From Cucumis sativus (Eukaryota; Streptophyta; Magnoliopsida; Cucurbitales; Cucurbitaceae): a stretch of 64,000 nt of DNA. The stretch is from positions 19,701,489-19,765,488 of the forward strand of contig NC_026655.2 in assembly GCF_000004075.3 (NCBI RefSeq). The letters are read 5' to 3'. The notes under the pieces were generated by a model, which saw nothing but the letters and a program-made list of their open reading frames with translations, searched no databases and had not been told where the DNA came from. This document shows, in pieces, positions 11,032 through 21,300 of this stretch (position 1 is the stretch's first letter; each line of letters begins with the position of its first letter). A program made the position numbers and the translations under genes.

Positions 11032-11880
11032 TGGAATAATTCGAATTGTTCAAATTAGGTAAAGAGAGAGAAATCGATAAATATATATGATATAATCATC
11101 GGTTATAACTTAAGATAGAGCTTCATATTTAAACGTGATTTAAATATGAACATGAATTCATATTTGGAAGCTCAAAATTGATGAAAAAGGTCAAAGATGT
11201 AAAAAGTCAAAATGTTGACTTTGGACTTGAAAATGTCAAACTTTGAATTTGATTTAAATGTTGAATTACCATATCGCCCTTAGACTAATTTAAATAATAA
11301 CACTTGTTGAGATTTGACAAGCTTATCATTTACATGTGATATGCAAGTGGCTTATTGCATGCAAGACACCTACCCCACTAAGAATTTCAAGTGGTGAGAT
11401 AGGAAAGCTCTTGGATTTGAAATTGAAAATTAATTCTTTAATTGAGAATTACAAAATAAAACCAAAAACTCTTTTCATTTGAGACTCTTAACATAAAAAA
11501 AAAAAAACAAAACAAAAACAAAAACAAAAGGTTAGGTTCCTCCTAACGATCTCTATCTCTCTCTATTTTCTCTACCATTTTTTAGTCTCACAACTCGATT
11601 CTAAGTCCAGAGAATAGCGGGTCAACACTAGTGGTATTCATGGCTTCAATTTCATGAGGAGATTGTGAAAAGCACGTGAGAAGATTACAAGAAAAGAAAA
11701 GAATCAAAGGTGAGGTTTTTCTTTTAACCCTATCTTTGTTATTTTAGGGTTTTTTATGCATATTAATCACAAAACTTGTTTAGTTGCAATTAGAGTAAAA
11801 ATTTGATCCTAATTTCGTTGTGCATATCTACCGTTTCGATCATTCTGATGGAAGATCATATCCTCTAACTGCTAAGTTGT
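11032..11880 (+). other. Possible LTR remnant upstream of the gypsy fragment
   Basis: No genes. The text resembles plant LTRs: ATGATGGAATAATTCGAATT near the left, a long A-rich tract (11491-11530), the small inverted repeat GTTAGGTTCCTCCTAAC (11531-11547), a CT-rich run and GTGGTATTCATGGCTTC. There is no matching second copy in the window, so a solo or truncated LTR is only a suggestion. Confidence 0.25.
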
Positions 11881-11883
11881 ATT

Positions 11884-13493
11884 TTGATTGCGCGAATAAC
11901 ATGGCTGAATATGGCATGCAGTATGGGAGTTCAAATGGCCTATGACATGAAGATTAAGAAGTTGCAAGTTTATGGGGGTTTTCTCTTGCTAATACATCAA
12001 CTCAATGGGAAATGGGAGACAAGAGACTCTAAATTGATTCCTTATAACAAGTACATTCAAAAATTGACTCAAACTTTCAAGTCAATTACATTCAAACATG
12101 TCCCACGTGAAAGTAATCAAATAGTAGATGCATTGGCTACTCTATCTTCCATGTTTAATGTGGCTTTCAACGAGGACATGCAGCCTATAAGAATTGAAAA
12201 GCGTGAAGCACCGGTGTATTGCATGAGCGTTGAGCAAGAGTTTGTCAGAAAACCATGGTACCACGACATTAAGCATTACATTACATGTCGAGAATATCCC
12301 TTCGGAACGTCTGAAAATAGTACACGTGCCATTAGAAAGTTGGCTATGAACTTCTTTCTTAGCACAGAAATGATGTACAAAAGAAATTACGATATGACTC
12401 TTCTAAGATGTGTGGAGGCATTAAAGGCTAAAATAATTCTAGAAGAAGTTTATGAAGGAGTTTATGGAACACATGCAAATGGACACATGATGGCAAGACA
12501 AATTATGTGTGTCGGTTATTATTGTTTGACTATGGAATCAAATTGCATCAAATATGCAAGAAAATGTCATAACTGTCAAATATACGCTAATAAAATTCAT
12601 GTCTTGGCTTCTCCCAGCATGTATTAACAACCTCATGGCCTTTCTCTATGTGGGGAATGGATGTAATTGGACCAACTGAACCAAAGGTGTCGAACGGTCA
12701 TCGATTCAGCCATAGATTATTTTACTAAATAGGTGGAAGCTATATCGTACAAGAGTGCACCATGTAAGCTATTGTCGAATTCATACAGAGAGAGATTATA
12801 TGTCAATACAACCTGCCTGAATGTATCATCACTGATAATGCAAAGAACTTAAACAATAAGTTAATGAAAGATATATGTAATTAGTTCAAAATTAAGCACT
12901 CCAATCTATCCCGTACTACCCTAAGATGAATGGAGCAGTGGAGGCGACAAATAAAAATATCAAAAGAATTATTGAAAAGATGACTGTCATGTATAAAAAT
13001 TGGCATGAGATGTTAACATTTGCATTACATGGCTACCGAACGTCGATTCACACATCAATTAGGGCAACTTCATTCTCTCTTGGTATATGGAGTGGAAGTT
13101 GTTTTGCCTATCGAGGGCGAGGTGCCATCTTTCAGAGTAATTAAAGAAGTAGAATTAGAAGAAGCTAAGCAGACATAGGCGAGGTACAAGGAATTAAATC
13201 TCATAGAAGAGAGAAGGTTGATTGCGTTATGTAGAGGACAACGTTATTAGAAGAAAATAACTCGTGCATACGATAGAAAAATTCGACAACGTTGTTTTCA
13301 GAAAGGAGATTTGGTCTTAATAAAGATCTTTCTATTTCAAAGAGATATTAGAGGAAAGTGGATCCCCAATTATGAGGGACCATATGTAGTAAAAAATGCA
13401 TTCTCTAATGGAGCTTTGATCCTAACAAGCATGGATGAGAATGATTTGCCTAATCCATTAAGTGCAGATTTTGTAAAGAAATATTATGCATAG
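11884..13493 (+). mobile_element. Ty3/gypsy (Tat/Athila-like) RNase H-integrase remnant
   Basis: A long frame 11884-12627 reads as an RNase H-like domain (YDMKIKKLQVYGG, VPRESNQIVDALATLSSM) and then an integrase zinc finger ending CHNCQIYANKIH. A second RNase H before integrase is characteristic of the Tat lineage. The integrase core follows with stops (12630-12925), continues at 12926-13144 (MNGAVEATNKNIKRIIEK), and the C-terminus is at 13311-13493 (RGKWIPNYEGPYVVKNAFSN). Frames are broken near 12627, 12870 and 13142-13250, so it is inactive. Gag, protease and RT are missing upstream. Confidence 0.83.
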
Positions 13494-13764
13494 AAGTAGT
13501 TACAGTTTCCATAGATTTTGTTTATCTGGGTTTTTACCTCTTTTCACTATTATAAAAGGATTGTATCCATGTGTATATCAAATTTATGGCAAACCTTATA
13601 GAAACTAATGTTACTTGGGGATTCATATGAGCTATTTTGTACTTTAACCTTTTGGGAGTATAAAAGAAAGTGATGATTTAATCAATATGCTCATGCATAC
13701 ATGCATAACTTACATATGCCTTTTAATGATTTGAAATTGTGCTTTATAGCATTTGTGTTATTTT

Positions 13765-14275
13765 TAACTATGATGACACTTGTTTTTATCATTGGTCTCC
13801 GATATATTTATTCTTTTGTCATAAGATGCTTGTTTTATCCTTGGCCCTTGACACCATATTGTTGTGATGACGTTTGTTTTATCTTCGGCCTCCAGCTTAT
13901 TAATTCTTTTGTCATGAGGTGTTTGTTTTATCATTGGTCCTTGACACTGTATTATTGCGGTGATGTTTGTTTTATCCTTGATCTCCAACTTATTTATTCT
14001 TTTGTCATGAGATGTTTGTTTTATCTATGGCATTTGACACCATGTTGCTGTAATGACGCTTGTTTTATCTCTGGTCTCTAGGTTATTTAGTCTTTTGTCA
14101 TGAGGTGTTTGTTTTATCCTTGACCCTTGACACTAATGTTGCAGTGATGACGCTTGTTTTATCCCTGGTCATTGACATCGTATTGATGTGGTGACGTTTG
14201 TTTTATCTCTGGTCTCCAGCTTATTTATCATTTGTCATGTGACGCTTGTCTTATCCATAGTCCTTGAAGTAATTT
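13765..14275 (+). repeat. 93-bp tandem repeat array (about 5 units)
   Basis: A motif TTGTTTTATC preceded by TGATGACG recurs at about 13779, 13872, 13965, 14059 and 14153, giving a 93-94 bp period. A last shortened unit is at 14196-14245. Each unit has two half-units that both carry TTTGTTTTATC, one near TGATGACG and one near TTTTGTCATGAG. The array lies between the gypsy integrase and its 3' LTR. Because 93 is divisible by 3, a repetitive hydrophobic frame (13701-14081) stays open; I regard that as a by-product. Confidence 0.85.
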
Positions 14276-14360
14276 GTCTAAAATATCTTAATTTAACAAG
14301 ATAGTGGCTACACATTCGTCCACCTTTTACTCCTACAAGGATGTATGAAGGGGGACATGC

Positions 14361-15060
14361 TGTAGCCCCTTAATTTTATACTATATCTTTTTATTATTTT
14401 CTTTTTAGAAAAGAATATTTTTTTCTTATAATAATCTTTTTTATTCTTCTAAGCATATCTAATTATTTTAAAAAAAAAACAAATGAATTCATTTTAGAAA
14501 ACTTTTTATAACATCAAATTTTATTTATTTCTATTAGAAAAAAAAAATGAAGATTTCTTTACTAATACCCCATTCAACTTTTTTCTATTTCATTTTGGGA
14601 AATTTTTTTTTTAACTCATTAAAAAAAGAAATTAATACAATCTTTTTTAACTCATTTAAAAAAAGAAACTAATAAAAAAAATTAACTTATTTTAGGAAAA
14701 AAAGAAATCAATTTTTTAAAATAAATTTTTTTCTATTTATTTTGGGAAACAATAAACCATTTCATTTTTTTTACAAAATCCCATAATATCTCATTTCTAT
14801 TATTTTAGGAAAAAAATAAAATTTCTTTTATTAACATAATATCCAATTTTAATTTTATTCTTATTAATTTTTTCTAATTTGTTGTACATAGTCTATAAAT
14901 AGGGTTCTTTTGTCATTTGAAAAAAAAGGGAGAAAGTTTCTTAGAAAAAATTCTTTAGATAAAGTTGGCAGAAAAAAAATCCATTAGAGCGAGTTCGTAG
15001 AAAGAAATTTTTTTAGAAAAAATGAACTAGAAGAAAATTTTCGCAAAATGTAGATTTTGT
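14361..15060 (+). mobile_element. Probable 3' LTR of the Tat-like element
   Basis: Begins TGTAGCCCC right after a purine-rich tract (AAGGGGGACATGC, 14349-14360) that could serve as the polypurine primer. The promoter region carries TATAAATA at 14894-14901 (CTATAAATAGGG), followed by a short GA-rich stretch as in LTR R regions. The 3' border is not defined because no second LTR is present. Confidence 0.55.
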
Positions 15061-15189
15061 TAAGGGCTCTTGCAAATATAGCAAAATTTGTTTTAGAAAT
15101 TAGGCCCATGACACATCACTTTTGAATTTGCAAAAATGACAAAATTCAAGTGTAGCTCACATTTGAAAAATGCAAAACTACAAACCTAC

Positions 15190-15485
15190 CCTCTAGAATT
15201 ATAAACATTTTCACGCATCATTTGATATGTTGTTGATACATTTGATGTGTTTTTTATATACTTGTTATGCTTGTTGATACACTCGATTAATTAAGTAACA
15301 CTTGATACACATCATTGGTTTGATACACTTGATATGTTGTTGATACATTTGTTAAACTTTGCAAATACACTCAATCAATTAAATACATTGATGCACTAAG
15401 TATAATACGTTTGTTGTATTGTTGATACATTTATTACGGTTTGTTCACACACTTGTGTTTTGTTCATACACTTGATGAGTTTAAT
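15190..15485. repeat. Degenerate TTGATACACTTGATRTG repeats
   Basis: At least six loose copies of a unit like TGATACACTTGATATGTTG or TTGTTGATACATTTG, spaced 25-45 bp. They lie between the preceding LTR and the Harbinger-like terminus at 15492. Related motifs occur at 7080-7250. Confidence 0.5.
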
Positions 15486-15491
15486 AGACTA

Positions 15492-16980
15492 GGGGCCGTT
15501 TGGGGGAAGGAAAGGAATAAGGGGGGAAATGAATAAGAAAAAGGGGGATTAAGTGAAGGAATTGATTATTATAATCCTTGTTTGGGGGAAGGATTAAATG
15601 AAAGGAATATGGAGGATTATTTATAATCCTTGTTTGTGGAAATGATTAGTGAAAGGATTATGGAGATTATTATAATCCTTGTTTGGGGAAGGATTATATG
15701 AGAAGGATTACGACAAAAAATTGTATCTTTTTTCTACTGTGTAATTTTTTTTTATTTGTTCAAATGAAAAATGTGCTAATACTTTTTACATTTTTGTAAA
15801 TTGTTCATATCGTAAAACCTCTACAACAAAAAAATTGTATTCAAATTCATTTTTTAGTTAGGTTGGACTGTAATCCAAGCATTCACAAAAAATTTGTATT
15901 GATTTTTTTTTTGTTGTTGATTTTGTATAATTTTTTTATTTGTAACGTACACTTAATATACTTTGAAAAGTAAAGTTTTTTTTCTCATTTGTACAATAGT
16001 TTTTTCTTTCATTTTTAATATTAAATCAAGTACACAAAATAAAGTGTATTAATTTTTTTTGGTTGTGTAAAATATGTTTATAAAATTTATACCGTAAATT
16101 CAATTCACACAGAAATTGTATTATTTAATTTTTCATATATCTTCAGTTTGTAGTTCAATTTGATCCGCAAATCTAATACATTAAAAAAATATGTTTTTTT
16201 TTAATTTTATGGCAAATATTTGTTTTTTCTACCACAACCCCGTATGAGAAAGAAATTGAATTACATTTTTTTTCAATGTGTAATAAATGCTTATGGAATA
16301 TTTTCTGTAAACCAAATACAAACAAAAGTTTTATTTGCGTTTGTCTAAACTTATTTATTTTGTTTGTACTGTTTTCCAAAACGACAAAAAATTGTATTAA
16401 AATAATGTTTGTATTTCATCTATACCGTAACACCCATAATTTCAGTGGCTTATGTGGGAAATTTTTTTGCTTCTATCTTTGCTACCATTATCCTCTTTAC
16501 GGGGGAAAATTTTCTTGCATAATAAATTTAAGGAGAGATTTCTATTTGTAAAAGCAACATGACATCTTCTTATCCAAGTTTCTAAATTTCTTCTCAAGAT
16601 CAAGACACCTCACATAGTTTACAGAGAACAAGTTCACATAGAGATAGAGAAATAGAAAAGGAAGAGACGACTTACCGGCGGTAGAGTAGGTGACGGATGA
16701 GGATTGAATGTTGAAGAGAATGTGGCAGATTGGAGATTACGGGCATGGCAGGATTGAACAGATAACCGATGGATTGGAAATTACAGAACGTTTCGTCATC
16801 CAGTGGAGGAGGAACAAGCGGCGTTGGAGTGGGGAGACGGCCACGAGGGGGCAGTGGCGGTGATGGACCCTGGTCGTCGGCTGGAGAAGACGTTCAAATG
16901 GAAGCTAATAATCCCTATTTCTGAAGGGAGCAGTGCGAAAGAGGGTACCCGGTGGAGTGCTAATAATCCCTAAAAAAAAT
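15492..16980. mobile_element. PIF/Harbinger-like element, copy 1 (one clear end)
   Basis: Starts GGGGCCGTTTGGGGGAAGGA and shares about 1 kb of text in the same order with 61750-62750, for example TTCAAATTCATT, GTAATCCAA.C.TTCACAAAA, ATTAAATCAAGTACACAAA, and GAGAAAGAAATTGAATTACA. The right part (16670-16960) is unusually GC-rich and, on the minus strand, reads into ACCGCCGGTAAGTCG, a good splice-donor context, so it may be a remnant first exon and promoter of a transposase or captured gene. No matching right terminal repeat was found. Confidence 0.6.
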
Positions 16981-17186
16981 GTTATTTTTCATATCTTAAA
17001 TATTATATATTATAATATTTCTATCTTATGATATCAAATACGGTCGCTAAAAATATTATTCGAAAAATTTCATTTTTTCCTGCAAAAAAGATGTATTTTT
17101 ATCGTTTTATTATTGTCTACTACACTTGATTTTTGTAGATATTTTATCAAATGTTCTATTTTTATAATTTACTTTTTTAATTGTAT

Positions 17187-17710
17187 ATTTACGATTGGTT
17201 ATATTTTGTATGTTTTGGCAACGTAAATCATAAATCATACAATTCTCTTGTGATTTTTTTGTTAGTACATAAATTATGAGTAGAGCAATTCAAACCACAA
17301 ACCCCGTAGTTACTCTTGAGCCAAACACAAACCATTGTATACATTAAAAAAAATAAAAGGTACAAAAATCATCAAAACTCTTATTTGCTAACATTTTTTT
17401 TCTATTTTGAAAAAGTAAAATAAGATTTAAACTCAATTTTTACTATTTTACCTTCACCAATTTTTTATTTTTTGTTACAATATTTAATATATATTTTACC
17501 AACTAAATTATCTTACAACTCGAAGACATATTATTATAATTTAAACCCATGAGAGTTAACAACAAGGGTTTAACACCCTAAGACTATAAAAACTAACGTA
17601 TTGCTCCCAAACACTCTTAATAGTTTTGTGACAAATGAAATGATTTTCTTTAAAATAAAAAGAATTTTATTTGTTTGTCGTATCTTTTAATTAAATAGCA
17701 GAAAAATTAA
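17187..17710 (+). repeat. Dispersed ~550-bp repeat, copy B (partner at 5920-6480)
   Basis: Same landmarks in the same order as copy A: TTGTATATTTACGATTGGTT, GTAAATCATAAATCATAC, AAACCACAAACC, GAGCCAAACACAAACCA, AATGAAATGATTTTCTTT, TTTTAATTAAATAGCA. More diverged in the middle. Confidence 0.65.
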
Positions 17711-17939
17711 ATCAGAAGAAAGACCCATTAATTTTACTTAATTTTTAGAAATAAAAAATAAAAAAAATCAACTTATTTAACAAATAATGCAGATGTACAT
17801 GTAAACAACCCAAATCTTGTTAAGCAACAATTTCATTTATAACAAATGTGGATATAATTGAACATTCTAGGCAATTTCAGCTGAAACTATCCTAATATCT
17901 AAAAACATAGACCATGCAATACCTTTATTGCCTGCAGGG

Positions 17940-18160
17940 GCACTGTAAAACAAAAAAAAATTATAAACTGGTGTAGACAAGTTTCAAACCAAGAACCTTC
18001 AGCTTTTGCAAAGGGAGTACAACCATTATACTAGAGGCAGAATTTAATACTAATAACGCATTATTTAATATATTTGTAATCTAACATTTCAAAATTAATA
18101 TTAAAATACAAAAATCGATAATGTGAGGGGGCACGTGCCCCCTGACCCGTTATAAATTCG
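17940..18160 (-). mobile_element. tRNA-derived SINE-like repeat with a GC-rich palindrome
   Basis: On the minus strand a tRNA-like A-box TAGTATAATGGTT (18033-18021) is followed by a B-box-like GGTTTGAAAC (17990-17981), and an A-rich run lies beyond (17950-17960). Upstream on the same strand is the perfect palindrome AGGGGGCACGTGCCCCCT (18126-18143). It ends 170 bp past the MraY stop codon. Confidence 0.5.
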
Positions 18161-18331
18161 CGGCTATGCAACACCCACCAAAAAGGAAAAAAAGATGAAA
18201 AACAAATAAACAGAGGAAACAACTTGTAGCCTAACTACAAAATTGGGTGTTAACAATGAGCAATTGGTGAAGACATACAACAGAGACTTGATTATTTTCA
18301 CTCCACATGTTGTCGAGAGAGTGAGAGACAA

Positions 18332-21300
18332 CTATGCTGAAATAAGGCCAACATAACCTGCAAGCAGTGCCAATATGGAGGATATAGTATAGGCCCCAGC
18401 AACAATGAATGGTTCTTTGATCCCACATAACTCCAGGTGATGATGAAATGGGACCATTTGAAAAATGTGACGCCCAGCTCCCTCCAACTTTGTTGTCATC
18501 TTGAAGTATACTACCTAAAATTTAAGTACAGTTTGATGTCATATGGAAGTTTCCAGGAACATTAGGCTATGTTGGGCCAATACGGTTCTTGGCACAAATC
18601 TATTTATATAGAAATGTCACAAAAAGAGACTTGATAGCTCATACAGGTAAAATATATAGGAAACTTACCTTCTACTCCTTCAGTTTTCAGTAATAAGTGC
18701 ATTTAGATTCGCGTTTGGGACAAGAAATTGGTTGTTAGTCTTGAGTTATTATAGTTGGGTTGCAATAGTTTTGTTTGGAATATAGATTATTTTAGTTGGT
18801 GTTATATTAGCATGTGTTTTGGTGTAAACTATATTAGTTTGAGAATGAAATAGTAAACACCGTAGTAAAGAAGTAGCAAAGAATAAAAAAATGACAAAGG
18901 TAAAATAGTAAATACCGTAAAAAAAAGTGAGTTTTGAAACAGTCTCAATTGTAGCTAATCGGAACTAGAAAAGAGTATTTACTATAGCAAGAAATGCTAA
19001 TTATAGTATTGGATAATCTTTGTCCCAAACACCTCCTAAGTTTTTTAAATGGACCTTTTTGGTCCATGAGTCTTTTGAAATAGGTTTGAAACATGCCTAC
19101 CATCATTTAGAACAAACATACAGAATAGAATGTAGAACAAAAATTTAGAAAAGAACCATACCTGCAAGATAACGGACGATGTTTCTAATACAAAAACTAG
19201 AGAAGAAATGAATAGTGGGAGAAACATTCCACTGCAGGCAGCCATTGCGGCTAATGCTCCACCAAGTGCAAAGGATCCAGTATCACCCATAAATACTGAG
19301 GCCTTAAATCGGTTGTGCAAAAGAAAACCAACACAGGCTCCAGACATTGATGCTCCAAATATGGAAAGGTCTTGTTTGAAATTAACATACATCAGTAATC
19401 AGTCATATTGCAAAATGATGGGTATCTAGGTCTAGCAAGGACCGAATTGGAAGCTTAAATTTAGTTTCTCGCTTAAAGACAATGTTGGAAAATATTGCCA
19501 GACTACATGCTTTTACAACGTAACAGAATCTTCGCCTATAGCTAGTCTCTCTCTCACTTTAAAAAGAAAACCAAAATAAAAGTCGAAGAATATCCATTTT
19601 TTAGTTGCGGAATTTTGCAGTCATAGCTAATGTCTCTAGCTGACTAATTCAACCTAATAAACTCCTGGTATAATATTGTGGTCAAATAAGATGCAAGGAA
19701 GATTCAATTAATTTTCAATTTTCAAATTTTAATAATTTTATGACAGCATTATATGTCCCAAATAAACAAAGAATGTTGAAAGCATCACATCATGTGAAAA
19801 CGAAAAAGAGGCTAAGGCCGTAGTACTAACCAGAAGATATTGGAAGCACCGCAATAGCCATACCAATGAAAGCCAAGGCCGCAGTCCCGCCAGCTAGTCC
19901 ATCAAGACCATCCGTCTGATTTATTCCATTTCCCATGGAGACAAAACAAAATGATGTCAACCACATATAGCATTTTCCAAGGAATACAAGGCCTAGAGGT
20001 GCAGGCATAGGAATCAACATTTTCCTGCATTTGAAATCAAAGGTTTTGTTAACTAAATGTGGAACACTCTGCTTTTGGTAGAATAGAGAATGCCAAAATA
20101 AACAAAGTTAATTCCAAAACTAAAAAATTACATTTTTTTTCTCTCATATATTGTTCCTATGACCATTTATTAGGTACTTGATAATGGCAGAATACTCCTC
20201 AAGTTGAATGGCTTCCATTTTTGGATATTATTTATAGATGCTACATCCACATAGCATATGCCTTATTTGGTAATCCAATGGCTATCAACATCAGTACGTA
20301 TATGTGTCTCTACTCTGGATTGGTTCCTCAAAAATACAATTTTTTTGTCATTTTCCAAGGTCGGAACATTTATGATACACTGAGTTATTTTCTCCTAAAG
20401 GTTTATTACTACAAGTATAGATATGTGAGTTACCATCAGAAAATGGTGGTCAGATTAATACAAGAAAGTATACATGCTGTAAGGAGATGATATACTTGCA
20501 TCTTGAAGCCAAAAAGAAAACCAGATTCCAACAGCTACCTGTAAAATAAGGACAAAAGAGAAGTTGTTCAGGCTATAAAGACCCACCTACTTTGAGAGGA
20601 ATGGTAAGGTTGTTACAAGTCTCACCTGCAACAAAATTTTGATCCAAGCAGACAAACCATACTTTCGACTCTTGATTAGGCTTAAGATATCATCTACCAG
20701 TCCAATAGCAAAAAATGCTAATGTTGCCACTGATGCTCCAGAAACTTCAGTGGAAGAAAAACCAGCAAAGTGTTTAGCAACAACTATACCAATTGGCACA
20801 AAAAACAATCCACCCATAGTAGGCGTCTTTCTCTTTAATGCATGTCTAACAGGTCTTTCTTGCCTCGAAATTTGGTAAGCCTTAAACTGATAGAGTAGTG
20901 GAACACAAATATAGCCTGCACACGAGGCTAAGCAGGCCGATGTCAAAAAGGGGCCAGTCATGTGAAATGGTCCTAAAGGAAGTCGAACAGTTCGCCATGC
21001 ACACCAATCCACATAGAGAAGAAGGATCATCAAGAAAGCTATCAGCCCTGTATTCGTAAAAAGTCCGTGCCTGATCCTGAACACAACCAGTGGCAATAGA
21101 TGGCCATTGTGATTTAGACCCAAGAAAAAGAATCAAATTTAAACAAAGCAACGTTAAGTCGTCAAAAGTTGATTAATTTTTATGATTATAACTTTAAAAA
21201 ACAATAGAAAAATGAACAAAGAAGAAAACGGTTATTTATCAATGTTTTATACTGATAACCGACTAACCAATACAAAAAAGAGCAACCAAAGCCGGTGGAA

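Noticed and set aside
13701..14081. Repetitive hydrophobic protein of 126 codons
   Set aside because: It is the translation of a 93-bp tandem repeat whose period is divisible by three. Nothing else supports it as a protein.
13765..14275. CRISPR-like array
   Set aside because: The repeats are directly abutting tandem units without unique spacers, in a plant retroelement.
20639..20878. Plus-strand ORF inside MraY
   Set aside because: It is antisense to the exon carrying PTMGG and the DD motif.
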